The notes: generated by a model from the letters alone, not told the origin. Counted from the first letter of the stretch, positions 1-11,322 are shown. The stretch: DNA of 64,000 nt from Nemania diffusa (GCA_038501195.1 JBBPUQ010000006.1:2852001-2916000), one strand, 5' to 3'. Numbers and translations are program-made.

Positions 1-112
1 GGTGAGCTGTAAGACAAAGACCTCCTCGCTTCGTTCTTTATGTTCCTAAACTGCCATGTCAACCGTAGTCTGAGAATTGCAACTCAACAGTATCGGTCTC
101 CCTACATGCATC

Positions 113-2514
113 ATGCACCGTCAAGTCTTGTCTCGGATACGGACTGCTCATAAGTCTACCATAGTTGTGCGCCCACACTTGCGAGCTGCGACGAAGCATC
201 GGATATGGAGTGCTACGGTGCAGCTGCAGCGAAGAGATGTCACGACTTCTGGGCTGAGTTATGTTGAAGGTCCTACGGATGTGAGTGCAATTTATTATTC
301 GTGATGAGAAACAGGTCATCGAGTAAATGGTTGCCAGTCGAGATATCTTCATACAGCTGTCAAATATTATAATCCGGTTCATATTCATGAGAGCTATCTC
401 GAAGGCTAGTTATATAGGATGGATTGTGTATGTGCTAATGACTTGACAGCCACCGCTTCTCACACAAACTATCCCGGAGCACTTTGCATCCATCGTATCT
501 CAATATGGTGATCGACTCGCCGTGATGGCGAGGGGTCCTTTGATGACGGACACTTCACCATCTTCGACGACATCCTTCGACAAACAGAACCAGGTCAAAG
601 CCAGGACGAAGAAACTGACCTACGCCTCACTAGACTCGCAGTCCAACGCCGTCGCACACTCTCTGCGCTCCCTGGGCGTGAAGAAAGGCGACCGCGTGGC
701 CGTGAGCCTGGGCAACATGGCCGAGTCGGTGGTGCTGACCTACGCCATCTTCAAGCTCGGCGCCATCTGGGTGCCCCTGAACCCGAGCTTCAACTCGGCG
801 CAGCTGGGCGCCGCGCTCGCCCACCTGGGCGTCGAGGTGCTCGTCGTCGGCGCCGTCACGGACCTCCCGTACAAGCCGTGCCGCGGCCGCAGCAACCTCG
901 ACCTGCTCTCGGCGCTGATCCCGGGGCTCGCGGGCGAGAAGCGGAAGGGGAAAGGCGACAAGATCGAGTCGCCCGTGGTGCCGACGCTCAAGACGGTCGT
1001 GCTCGTCGACAACTCGCCGGGCCACCCGCAGTCCGGCTTCCCGCCCCTCAGCGACCTCCCGCTCCTCACGCCCTACCTGCCGCTGCTGGACCTCGCGCCG
1101 CGCCGCGTGACGCCGGACGCGCCGCTGGCGGCGCACGAGACGATCAACATCCAGTTCACGTCGGGCACGACGTCGCTGCCCAAGGCGGCGATGCTCAGCC
1201 ACGCGAGCATCCTCAACAACGGGCACCTCATCGCCGCGCGCATGGGGCTCGACCCGTCCGACCGCATCGTGTGCCCGCCGCCGCTGTTCCACTGCTTCGG
1301 GTGCATCCTGGGGCTCATGGCGACGGCGACGACGGGCGCCGCGCTGCTGCTGCCCTCGCCCGCCTTCGACCCGCGCGCGACGCTGCGCATGGCCGCCTCG
1401 CAGCGCGCCACGGGCCTCTACGGCGTCGCCACCATGTTCGTCGCCGAGCTCGAGCTGCTGGCCTCCGGGGACCGGTCCCTGGCCCGCCTGCCGCGGAAGG
1501 CGTTCGCGGCGCTGCGCAAGGGCATCGCGGCCGGCTCGTCGGTGCCCGAGGCGCTGGTGCGCCGCCTCTTCGACGTGCTGGGCTTGCGCGACCTCGTCAT
1601 CTGCTACGGCATGACGGAGACGAGCCCCGTGTCGTGCATGACGGCGCCCGCCGACGCCCTGGAGCGCCGCACGCGCACCGTCGGGCGCGCGATGCCGCAC
1701 ACGGCCGTCAAGGTCGTCGCGCCGGGGGACCGCTCGCGGATCCTGCCGCGGGGCGAGAGGGGCGAGCTCGCGGCCAGCGGGTACCTCGTCATGCAGGGCT
1801 ACTACGGCGACCCGGCGCGCACGGCGGCGGACCGCGTCGCGGACGCCGAGGACGATGGCCGGGTGTGGATGTACAGCGGCGACGAGGCGCGTATCGACGA
1901 GGACGGGTACGTGGAGATCACGGGGCGGATTAAGGACCTGAGTGAGTACACCCCTTTTTTTTTCGTTTCTTCCCGTTCTAGCCCCTTTTTACGGCAGAGG
2001 CCTCTAGGCTGGAACCTCAGTCCGGTAAAACGTACACGGGGTCGACGCGCGTTATGAAAGCTTCGCTAACGAGGGAAACTGCCTAGTCATCCGCGGCGGC
2101 GAGAACATCCACCCGCTCGAGGTCGAGAACTGCCTGTTCCAGCTCGGCGGCGTGCAGGAGGTCAGCGTGGTCGGCGTCCCGGACGAGCGCTACGGCGAGG
2201 CGGTCGTCGCGTTCGTCGCGCCACATAGGGGCGTGCGCACGGTCGGTGGTGACGGCGCCGTGGAGGGTGGTGAGGTTCACGCCGCTGTTCCCGGAGACGG
2301 GGGAGAGGCGGTGCCGACGGAGGGGGGCGGAGAGGGCGGAGAGGTGCTCTCCAAACAGGGCATCCAGGACTGGGTGAGGGCTGAGCTGTCTAGCCACCTC
2401 GTGCCTAAGTATGTCTTCTGGATCGACGAATACCCCAAGACGGCCAGCGGAAAGATCCAGAAGTATAAGCTGAGAGAGCTGGCTAAGGAGTTGGTTAACT
2501 CCTCGTCGTCATAA
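113..2514 (+). CDS. Acyl-CoA synthetase (AMP-binding, ACSF2-like), predicted mitochondrial
   Basis: Exons 113-280, 450-1941 and 2087-2514 give 695 aa. ATG 113 is the first in-frame ATG after a TGA at 71-73. The first ~45 residues are rich in Arg/Ser/Thr with almost no acid, as in a mitochondrial presequence. Adenylation motifs in order: TSGTTSLPKAAMLSH (~res 293-307, phosphate loop), YGMTETSP (~441), YSGDEARIDEDGY (~530), GRIKDLIIRGGENIHP (rebuilt across intron 2) and PKTASGKIQKYKLRE near the C-terminus with the catalytic Lys. The family activates medium/long-chain fatty acids to acyl-CoA with ATP; the substrate cannot be read here. Oddities: a Gly/Glu-rich insert of ~45 aa (about 2221-2370) in the C-terminal lid, which could be a retained in-frame intron, and an unusual stretch at 534-625 before LTYASLDS. 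Coding GC is far above the flanks. No PTS1 tail. Intron 1 donor GTGAGT, intron 2 donor GTGAGT with branch GCTAAC. Confidence 0.9.
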
Positions 2515-3539
2515 GGATTTGCATCTTTTTGGCATGGTGTATCGGCGCTATGTGAATCGCATATATAGCCCCAGGGCTATCTAGATTAGACTATCTGATT
2601 ATTTATAGTCCTATTGAGATATATTTAAGACAGTGAATTACGGCAGCCCCAAATGCAGCCGATGCTGACTTGCATAGAAATACGTATTTAATAGGTATAT
2701 TGAAATAAGGCTGCGACAATAATCGGGGTAAACCTAAGGGTATCAACGATGATGCAAGAGAACTCCCACCGGTGCTCGCGACAATAGGTAGGCAACTTCA
2801 TGCCGCGAGCTCTAACGCCCCATGTAAAATAATAATCAGAGCTATAAACAACAGACCAAATACTTTCCTCCTACGCGTATGTTGACTCTATACCTAACAT
2901 GTTGATCCATAACGGACAAATCTTTGCGCGATTACCATGATGGGATTCGGCCGTATCAACGATGGTACGGGATAGTACGCCGGGAATTTCCTAAACGTGA
3001 GGCAATATGGCGCCGTTGTGGTTGAAGATCGAAGCATCTTCGCAAGCCCGCCTACTGCCCCATCGCGTCGCGCCTCGTCTGTGAGAATGCTCCGAACCGT
3101 ATGTACTGCGTACCTTTGTAGATAGGTACTCTGGTGGTTTCTAGGGGTGGATCCCACTTGGCATGTGGGATGTCGATCTCTTGGAACGGAAAGTTCCGAG
3201 CTTAGCTTAGCTTGCTAGACCAAACCAACGTCACGGGTCTCTTTCTTTTTTCCTCTCTCTCAACAATTGCATGCGATCGAAATCCAACAATAACCATGAT
3301 TATTCAGCCTTTATGTCGTGTAACTAATCGGAGGTTTAGAGGTAAATTGTCTGTGTGGTACTTTGTCCATGTATTTCGTCCGCCATTCCGGAAATAATAA
3401 AGAGTGTAGCCGAGTGCCGGCCGCCTGACCTGAGTTCGGACGCGGCCTGTCTCACAATGCGGATTTATAAGACAATAAGAATATTCTAGGTAGGTATGTG
3501 AGAAGGCGGGTAGGGTAGGGAAGATGCAGGTAGGTAGCC
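2515..3539. other. Intergenic, no gene seen
   Basis: This spacer lies between the convergent acyl-CoA synthetase and the small membrane protein. It is AT-rich just after the synthetase stop, as expected for a 3' UTR. It also holds a short GCTTAGCTTAGCTTGCT repeat near 3200 and TAGGTAGGTA words near 3488 and 3529. No open frame shows family motifs. Confidence 0.6.
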
Positions 3540-3941
3540 TCACGCGACCTGCGAGTTCTTCGCTACGCTGCTCATCACCTCCATCGCCTTGTCCGCCCCG
3601 CCCGTTTGCGCCGACGTGGTCAGCCTGGTCGCTGCATGCTTAGCGCTCAGGAGATATGACAGTAAGCTGCTGTTAAATCCGTAGCTGTCCAGATAGGATG
3701 CGGTCGCGCGCACTAGGAAATCCAGGCTCCGGTGTATGTAGAGTAGTATGGCGGCAGAGATCGTGACGAAGAGGAAGCAGAATAGCGCCCAAAACGCCGC
3801 CTTCTCCCCCGTCGTGTACATGTAAACGCCATATGTGACTTCGGTCTGGTATTTCTTGAGGCGTAACCAACGCACAAACGTGTCAAGCTGCGTTGACGTT
3901 GGTGTGGGCTTGTAAGGATATTGGTATGTAGTCGAAGACAT
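3540..3941 (-). CDS. Small membrane protein, serine palmitoyltransferase small-subunit-like
   Basis: A single exon of 133 aa from ATG 3941 to TGA 3540-3542. The frame is open further upstream, but the preceding residues are not conserved-looking, so this ATG is chosen. Residues ~33-80 carry the pattern KYQTEVTYGVYM..TGEKAAFW followed by a ~20-residue hydrophobic helix (FCFLFVTISAAILLYIH). This resembles the SPT_ssu-like family (YQ..V...YM....E+), small ER proteins that bind and stimulate serine palmitoyltransferase, the first step of sphingolipid synthesis. The basic/Tyr-rich N-terminus and Ala/Ser/Thr-rich C-terminus are probably disordered. The assignment rests on this short motif plus topology. 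Another single-pass ER protein is the alternative. Confidence 0.65.
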   Translation of the reverse strand: MSSTTYQYPYKPTPTSTQLDTFVRWLRLKKYQTEVTYGVYMYTTGEKAAFWALFCFLFVTISAAILLYIHRSLDFLVRATASYLDSYGFNSSLLSYLLSAKHAATRLTTSAQTGGADKAMEVMSSVAKNSQVA

Positions 3942-5226
3942 GATATACGTTGTAGCCACTCTCCGTACAGCCTGAGTATATAGACCAAAATTGGAGACTA
4001 TCAACTTGCTAGAGAAACGAAGCTGCGCGGGCGCTTGGCTAGACACCTGATAACTAGGTCCACGGTCCGATAATTTGCGATGGAAATCGAATTAAGCAAG
4101 CGGGAAAGGATAAGACCTACTAACGGTAGATGACGAGAAAACGAGGAGAGTCGAGCTATGGGAATTCCGGGAGAGGCTCAACTCGGACGCCTACGAAGAC
4201 CTACTTTTAGCTTATATTACAAATTCCATGCCCGTTGATGTTTAGACTTGAGTCATCACACTGGTATCCAACGGGATTGTCGGTTGCAAGAACACCCAGA
4301 CCCGACCCGCCGCACGATATGTCTACTTAGTCTGCCTTGTCTTGGTGAGGCAGGTGCCGGAATCCCGCGACCTAGAATTGACATTCCGGCGCAGTGACAA
4401 AGCTAGCGCTGTATGTAAACTGTAAAAAGCAAACCTATGTGGTGTTTTCGGAACCCTCGGAATGTGGGGAATGTAACGAGCGAGATTCCTTTATGCGCAC
4501 CTCAAGGTAGACTGACTCGTCACACGACTGCTAGCCTTATCTCTGACTCGGAATCTATGTCCCAGCGGACCCTTTCTTTTTCCATACCTATTCATATGTA
4601 TGTGGCGCCTATAGAGGTCAATAACTCAAAGCCCCTCAGGTTGCAAATTGCATAGCACTTTTTGCTGGTAGATCTAGAATGTAATGGTTAGTACACAGTA
4701 CATAGCGATCTAGCTGTACTGTAACATTGCCGATCGTGCTTGACTTATTGACCTGACATAGGCAGTTCTGACAGACCAATCATTACGCTTGTCTAAACAT
4801 ATCGGGAGTTACTTAGTAGCCTTGGCACATAGTAACTAATAAGACTTTGAAACATGTATGCGGGAAACTAGCCTCACTCCCAGCTAACACAATATTAATT
4901 TTGATTGATCTGGACGGAGCAGTAGTAATATATACATATTGATTCGAAAGGGATACCTCATTGGGCCGGGAGGTCCAGGTCAAAGGGAATGATAGGCCGG
5001 ATGCCGACTAGTAGCTGTGGCTATCGTACCTAGAAGCCACTTCGGACTTATCGGAAGGCTGGCATGAGAAATTTTCTCAAGTGGTGTAAATAGTTGCACC
5101 TAACCAATGCCTCCTCGTAAAGTGCTGAGGTTACTGCTCGGTATGAGGCTGCGTATTGGGTATGCCTAACGTCCAACTATAGTCAGTCGCGGTCCGCAGT
5201 TGCGTGGTTTAGTCTCGTTGAATGTA
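3942..5226. other. Intergenic, no gene seen
   Basis: This 1.3-kb spacer is upstream of the small membrane protein and downstream of the LRR gene. Base composition is near 45% GC by eye. No frame with family motifs, no RNA gene and no long repeat was recognised. Confidence 0.55.
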
Positions 5227-7129
5227 TCACTGTTGCTGGCGAGTTCTGCGCCGGAATAGGAGGCTGCCAGGTGCGCCTTGTCCTACTTGCATAGGTTTTG
5301 GGATACAGTTCCATGAACACCCACGTCTGAGGACTGGTATCGCGTTCTCGTTGACGTCTATGTTGCGAGACTCCGGCATCCCCACTAATGTACCTGGTAG
5401 TGTTCCCAGTTTTCGTTTCGAAATCAGCCACCACTCAATCCATTGAGTGAGTGGTGTTATAATTTGTCGCCCACATATAGAACAGGGGAGGGTACCCGAG
5501 TTGCCGTTCAAAGCTCCTTGTGTCGCAATTCGATTGATGCCCTGGAGCACACTCGGTGGCGCCTGTGAAGGAAGGTAGGAAGGCAAGTGCCACTATGATA
5601 GGTAAGTCAACTATTATATTGCCCTTTTAAGTGTAATTGGTAACGCAGAGTGGGAGGATTGTAAGATGCAGCGGGACTTATATACAAGTTCGGAGGGACG
5701 AGAACAAGAAAATAACCGTGAATTTGACTTACGGTCTGTGCAGCACGAGAGGCAGACTTTAATGCTAATTCAAATAGCGATAATACGCGGCTTGGCTGAG
5801 GATGAACACCGGATGCCCGACCTGCAAGATCAGGTGTAAGGAGAACAGAGACATCCTCAGTTTGAACCAAGTCGCTTGATTGGGGATGGCCATCTGGGTT
5901 TCCACAAGGCAAGTGGAATCGAGAAAGTACCGAGCCGCGGCTGTCACTATACTGAACTGGTGAGCGTGCATAAAGCATCACTAGCCATCCACATCGAGTC
6001 TCATCAACACCTTGCGCATAAGAAACCTCGCGCATTATATGGCCGTCTGGCGACATAATATCTGCATTATCGGGCAGGAATACATCTTCGTAGTCAGATG
6101 GAGTTGGGGAGTCCCTGCTCTCTTCACCAGGGACGACATTATAGTGTTCCGGGTGAGGACGACGACTCCGTGGTCGGTAAAACGGGTTGGGGAAGATATG
6201 TAATGATGTCAATACCGCCGGAAATTGCAAAAGGTCAAGCAGCTCCCCTGGGAGATACCGAAGACGATTTAGAGAAAGATTGAGTTCTCGTAGATTTCGT
6301 AGCTTGCTGATGCTAGGAGGTAGTTCCAAAATTTCGTTGCTTCGAAGGCTGAGATACGTTAGGTGTTCAAGGTTGAATAGAGCACCCGGCGCACGTGTAA
6401 GTCTGTTGTTAGATAGGTAAAGACCTAATTCCGGATTGTCTTGTTCAAAGGGCACATCCTTATCAACAGAGGGAATAAGTGCGAACTCGGCGAGGCGGGA
6501 GATAGGCCCGTCAGGAATAGTAGTGAGGCCGAGGGATCTATGCTTCTATTAGTTTTACACATGCTTTCTCGTAAAGCAAGCACGGTGTTGCATAGCTTCC
6601 GCAGTAGGAGAATGACGTACGACAGGTCGATCTCCGGATCACAGTCTTCGATGGCTGTGTCAATTCTGCTGCGCACGATCAGCTCTTCCGGAGCTGCGAC
6701 CGGGAGTGGATGCGCGTTGCGTAGCTGCGGGAGCTTCGGTTCGGGCGATGGTTCTATGCCCATGAGAAACTCTTCCTCTGGGTCTACTAATTCATCACTT
6801 CCCATCCATACGCCGGAGTCCAATTGGCGCTCTAAGGTCCTGTTCGGCTTTGGCTGAGGTCCTGCCGCCTCACCGAACGTCGAATCAGAAGACTCTGGCA
6901 TTTGCTGGAACCAAGATCCGATGTAGCGCTTTTTGTGATGGCGACCGCTGACATAGTTGTCGACATGCGGATCATCGTCGCTTGAGAATACGGCGGGGTC
7001 GCTGGAGTTGGAGAAGAGAGGCTGTGGAGGAGCGCCATCGCGATTACGCTTTCGTGTGTTGGTGAAAGTCTGGGTATGCGAGTCCCAAGAGACCTTTGGA
7101 AGGCTGGGAAGAGTTGGTTCTTCGGCCAT
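5227..7129 (-). CDS. Leucine-rich-repeat protein with C-terminal Cys-pair domain
   Basis: Exons 7129-6621, 6537-5733 and 5592-5227 give 559 aa. Intron 1 (6620-6538, donor GTACGT) restores EIDLSSLGLTTIPDGPIS in frame. Intron 2 (5732-5593, donor GTAAGT) joins RAAQT to WHLPSYLPSQ. The N-terminal ~165 residues are polar and probably disordered (SSDPAVFSSDDDP, KKRYIGSWF, DSGVWMGSDE). Residues ~170-265 hold about four LRRs (LGLYLSNNRLTRAPGALF, LSLRSNEILELPPSI, LNLSLNRLRYLPGEL). The C-terminus has CSIC (475/478) and RRGCSWNC (530/534), a possible zinc site. I recognise this as a conserved fungal LRR architecture with no assigned function; scaffold/protein-binding is inference. A 60-nt stretch near 5336-5395 has GT...AG ends and a length divisible by three, so it could be an optional intron. 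The gene lies downstream of, and in the same direction as, the Plp2-like gene. Confidence 0.85.
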
Positions 7130-7194
7130 GGCTTATACCATCGCTCTTGAACGAGCCAACGCCCTTGGATCAGTGGAATGGAAGTCGACCTGTC

Positions 7195-7230
7195 ACGCGT
7201 GAGTGGACTGGTCGAAGGAGGCAGACGCGT
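7195..7230. promoter_or_regulatory. Pair of MluI cell-cycle boxes (ACGCGT x2) upstream of LRR gene
   Basis: ACGCGT occurs at 7195-7200 and 7225-7230, about 65-100 bp upstream of the LRR gene's ATG at 7129. ACGCGT is the core site of MBF (Mbp1/Swi6-type) that drives G1/S transcription in yeasts. The site is palindromic, so orientation cannot be assigned. Function here is inference. Confidence 0.4.
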
Positions 7231-7568
7231 TCTGGAAGCTAACAGAACCCCACATTGGCGCGCATACTGTATGTACAGGGGGCCTTAGGGCCTAGGCAGA
7301 TCGAGTATACTTAACCCCACTTATTCTCAAAGTGGCCTGGCCGTGGAATTGAGCGGTAGGTACTCTATGCGTAGACATTTCGTAATTGCTATACATAGTA
7401 CCTACCCCAATACTAATACCTCGTGTAGTCACATGGGTATGTTGACGATTCACACCGTTTCCAACGAAATTCGGGGTCGATAATAGGAAACGCTCGCTGG
7501 TGAAGTCGGCTGTATCTGGTATCGAGTTGTGTTATAGGCAGAGAAGGTAGCCCATCCTATCATCTCCT

Positions 7569-8413
7569 CTAATCCCAATCATCATCGTCGTCGTCGTCGT
7601 CTACCGTTGCATGTCTAACATTCCCGTTCTTAACACCCCTGGCCGCTGATTTGTCGTCTTTGGCATCCTCTGCCTCTCTCCTTCTTTTAATCACTCTCAT
7701 GTCCTTGGCATCAACGCCTCCCACCTCGACGAGGAGATTGTCGATCTGTAGCATATTCGTCCGTACGCCGCCAATCGTCACGAGAGTAACAATCTGCTTG
7801 ACAATGTCGCCGTTCTTATACACAAGAATAGTAGGGCAATTGCGGTCCGGGTAATTTTCGATCGCCTTGTCTGCTCGAATTTCACAAAACTTGATGTCTC
7901 CATATTCTTTCGCTGCCTGGCGCCAGAGCTCCGAGAGCACTCTTGATTCGATGTTGGTTCCCAGCGACGAGGTAAGGTTGACAAATACGGGTCCCTTATT
8001 TGAGGCTTCGGTGACCTCTCGTGCGTAGTCGGGCTTTGATATCGGGTACACAGACCCATGTATTGATTTTTTAGTGAGGCTATTCAGCTCCTGCATACGT
8101 TTCTGTCGGTATTGCTCTAGAAATGCTTCGTCCTCGTCATCCTCAAGAGCATCGAGCTCATCGAGATCTTTGCCCTCCAGCCTATTCTCATGTGCTATTC
8201 GGCGGCCTTCAAGAATCGCCTCCTCGATCATCGGAGTAGGAGAAGGCGGCTTCTCAGGGATGATGCCGTGCTTACGGAGGATATCATTCCTATAGTTTTG
8301 ATAAGTATTAACGATCTCTGCGCGGGCGCATAGGGTAGGACGTCGCACCATTCTGTGTCGGCGTTGGGGTCGTCGATAGGAACAGCGATTCTTTGGTCTG
8401 TTGGGGCAGCCAT
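7569..8413 (-). CDS. plp2: Phosducin-like protein, Plp2/PDCL3 type
   Basis: Exons 8413-8349 and 8289-7569 give 261 aa. The 59-nt intron (8348-8290, donor GTGCGA) splits a Trp codon and restores DPNADTEWNDILRKHGIIP, the signature N-terminus of the Plp2/PDCL3 group. Next come the helical LEGKDLDELDALEDDEDEAF segment and EQYRQKRMQEL. A thioredoxin-fold domain (~res 110-215) follows, including KGPVFVNLTSSLG and NYPDRNCPTILVYKNGDIV; it lacks a CxxC pair, as in other phosducins. The C-terminus is basic and then ends in a run of Asp plus WD. Family members are cytosolic co-chaperones of the CCT/TRiC chaperonin, assisting folding of actin, tubulin and G-beta. The gene starts ~690 bp from divergent rps27 and reads toward the LRR gene 440 bp downstream. 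Confidence 0.92.
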
Positions 8414-9102
8414 GTTGGCTGAGGCTAGATATTGAAGAATAGACTCAGGGCGGACTTGATGTATGACGAAAATGAGGAGAGTGAAACAATGCCCCCACGG
8501 CGTTGTCTTATAGATGTAGGCAGAGCAAATATCAGTTTCGAAGATAGGGTATTGCTGTTGCCTTGAGAGATTACGCGCGTCAAAATGCTTGCGCCTTATG
8601 TGTTGCAGCAATGTAGGCACCTAATCTGACTCCAGCATTCATTGTAGGTACTGCGGAGATGGCTATCTAGGCACCTAGATACTCTGTAGACACCCCTCAC
8701 TTGAACGAAGCTGCTCTTTTCGCCGTCGCTGGGCCAGCCCCGCTATCCCAGCTGACCCTATCTTTGGCAGCTGGCGGTCCAACCTTCCCCAGCCCAGGCC
8801 ACAGCCTAGCAGAAGTGGATAAGAGAAGCCCTAGCCCTCTTCGTCGCTAAGCCTATTTGGTCTTTACGAGAGGCCGTAGTGCTTTCGCCTCTGTGGGTCG
8901 TTTAGTCAACGCCCACCAACCAAAGTTCTCGCTCGTCAGCTCGCTCTCCAGAGGAACTTTCTTCGCACACAGATTACTCCCCCTCCTTGTCAACCATCAA
9001 TTGCAAGCACAAAATCTGCACTCGTCTCGACTAGATTTTCGTCAGCCAAAACTAAGCTTGCCAATCGATCAACCAAGATAGCCTTTTTGATACTCAGACA
9101 AG
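8414..9102. promoter_or_regulatory. Shared divergent promoter region, plp2 / rps27
   Basis: This 689-bp region between two divergent starts must hold both promoters. On the rps27 side it has CCCTAGCCCT at ~8829-8838, resembling the CCCTA-type boxes of fungal ribosomal protein promoters. A pyrimidine-rich leader (TCGCTCGTCAGCTCGCTCTC and similar) then runs to the ATG. The box assignment is tentative. Confidence 0.4.
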
Positions 9103-9701
9103 ATGGTAAGTTGAAAGCGATTCCTTCATTTTCGGACTCCAGGCGCTTTGGCGAGATGCACAATCATCAATTACCACGATTCTTCCACACACCGCGATCG
9201 GTTCTTTCCAGCGACACCCGAGATGCTCAAATCAGAACCTCAACCACGAGACACCACGGAAAAATCTTACCTACCGACCTTACCCATATGCTACTTCGAT
9301 ACCCGAATTGGATGGAATCTTATTTGGATGATGGATTCTGTGATGCTACTGTTGATACAGACTGGAGTGCTGACAATTTTATTTTGGATAGGTTCTCGCC
9401 GTTGATCTTCTCAACCCCACCCCGGCTGCTGAGGCCAAGAAGCACAAGCTTAAGGTACGCATCTCGAAAGCAGTTTCTGCTTAACACATAAAACCAAAAA
9501 TCCTAATGTGACCGGTAGACCCTCGTACCCGCCCCTCGGTCGTTCTTCATGGACGTCAAGTGCCCTGGTTGCTTCACCATCACCACCGTTTTCTCGCACG
9601 CCCAGACCGTCGTCATCTGCCAGGGTTGCACCACCGTTCTGTGCCAACCTACCGGTGGTAAGGCCAGATTAACGGAGGGCTGCTCTTTCCGCAGAAAGTA
9701 G
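9103..9701 (+). CDS. rps27: 40S ribosomal protein S27 (eS27)
   Basis: Exon 1 is only the start codon (9103-9105) followed by a 286-nt intron with donor GTAAGT. Exon 2 is 9392-9454 and exon 3 is 9519-9701. The product is 82 aa, the usual length for fungal eS27. It begins [20 protein letters not shown] and carries the zinc ribbon CPGC...CQGC (two Cys pairs with 14 residues between). It ends in [15 protein letters not shown]. It is a structural component of the small ribosomal subunit. A first exon consisting of ATG alone is common in fungal ribosomal protein genes. Intron 2 is 9455-9518 (donor GTACGC, acceptor GGTAG). Confidence 0.97.
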
Positions 9702-11322
9702 ATGCATCATGTTGTTCTATTTTCGTTCTTAGGGAATTTGGTCACGACTTGATGGTACGGTTCGGATATCTGCAAAGCTTCTCGGTGGCATGGGGCGCAT
9801 AGAATATTGGGCATCAACCTTCCGAATACAGGCACTTCTCGACTTCTGACGATCCACATCTACGTCATTGCAGATAGACGACGGATACCAAAAAGTACTC
9901 CAATACAAAAGGGGCGTTTGGGGTCCTGATATCTTGCATCGTCTTTTCCTGCAACTGGTTTCCTTCTCTTGTTGTGTAACATGAGATCATTATTTACATC
10001 GAGCTGGTGGTAGCTCTGCATGGGTGGATAGCTGGAAACGGCTTTCCATATGAGCATTCTCAGGGGCCGCCTATCCTAGGCGAGCTCCTGGAGTGTGAGG
10101 ACGTGGAACACCGGTTGAGGATTGCTATACCCATGTGCAGTGGTCATTGGGTTAATCTCACTGCTCTACTGTAGGCAAATTCATGGAGTTCCACGGATAT
10201 CTTGAACCTGCTTTTGTGACTCGATCCTATAACAGCGTCCAATGTTGGGCTCGTGAATGAATAAATACTAGTGTGTGTGTGTGTGTTATGGCGCAAGCAT
10301 CCACTCTGACTAGCACCGCTCGTGCTGAGTCTATTTGACTCATCTCCGGAACATCCTATATGGGCATTCTGTCCATTGTGTATTTTCAACTAAAATCATT
10401 GCAGCTAGGTACCTAAAAAACATACATATACCAGATGTTTATAATCCCAGTACCTACCTAAGGTAATTATTAGGCAGTATCACCTCCCTAGTAAATAAAA
10501 CACTTTTAGTATAGATCATGTTTACACACTTGGAACACCCCCTTCGCTGAAACATCTACAGTGTCAAAATATATTCAAGGGTTAGCATAGAACGCATACC
10601 TAGGCATTACCTCATGCATCTATCTACTGTACATTTCACAGTATGTCGTTGATCGCTATTGGCTAGGACGAGCTTAATGCTATGAGGAGATGTCATGATG
10701 ATACACATGCAGAGGACCTTTGTGGGAAGGCACATATGTACCTATTGCCATATTCTCCTGACCTATACATAACCTCGATAGAGGCATAGTTTTAGCAGGA
10801 CCCCCTTTCGACAAAAAGACCTCGGCTTTTAGGTAGGAGGTAGTGCGCAACGCGTAAAAACACGCCGAACCAACGCGTCGTCCTCCAAATCAAGTTAAAC
10901 ATCTAATCGATGCCCAAGGCCTCCCCACATTTGTCTCATCAGCCTCCATTCACAAACCAACCCCCTTCTCGCTTCACATTCGCTTCGCCATTCGTTCTGA
11001 CGTAGATCCCTTACCCAGACCGTTCTTCTGCATTTGGACTTCGAACCCGATCAGTGGGAAATTAGTGTGGCAGTGCTTACATACGTTAATCCTGGCAGAG
11101 CCTACCATAATCCCTGATCAACCCCAGTCTGCCCCAGGTGCCCCTTCAGACCCCTTGATGCTCTCGCCAAGCGCAGGTTAACGCTTCACAACGTCATCTG
11201 TTGGCGCATACACAACACACAGCCTGGTCACACCTGGGGTAACCCATCGATTTCTTGACAATATCTGCATGAGATTAATCTCTCCGAAACACGCCCTCGA
11301 TTCTGCCCATCGTATAACACCA
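9702..11322. other. Intergenic, upstream region of RNR inhibitor
   Basis: This 1.6-kb spacer contains a short (GT)n tract at 10271-10286 and several TACCTA/TAGGTA words around 10410-10470. A pair of ACGCGT boxes lies at 10850-10878, and a pyrimidine-rich stretch at ~10920-11000 precedes the gene. No additional coding sequence is recognised. Confidence 0.55.
10850..10878. promoter_or_regulatory. Pair of MluI cell-cycle boxes (ACGCGT x2) upstream of RNR inhibitor
   Basis: ACGCGT occurs at 10850-10855 and 10873-10878, 445-473 bp upstream of the ATG at 11323. In yeasts MBF binds this site and drives S-phase genes, including ribonucleotide reductase genes. A pair in front of an RNR inhibitor is consistent with G1/S control, but this is inferred from sequence only. 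Confidence 0.45.

Noticed and set aside
630..1933. Long open frames on the minus strand and other plus frame inside the acyl-CoA synthetase
   Set aside because: They are shadows caused by extreme third-position GC; composition is Arg/Ala/Gly-rich nonsense.
5414..5455. Apparent palindrome CCACTCAATCCATTGAGTGAGTGG
   Set aside because: It is inside the coding region for WIEWW of the LRR protein and its last exon, so it is explained by coding sequence.
8857..9081. 74-codon open frame upstream of rps27
   Set aside because: It begins with TTG, lies in the pyrimidine-rich leader and has no motif. Treated as leader sequence.
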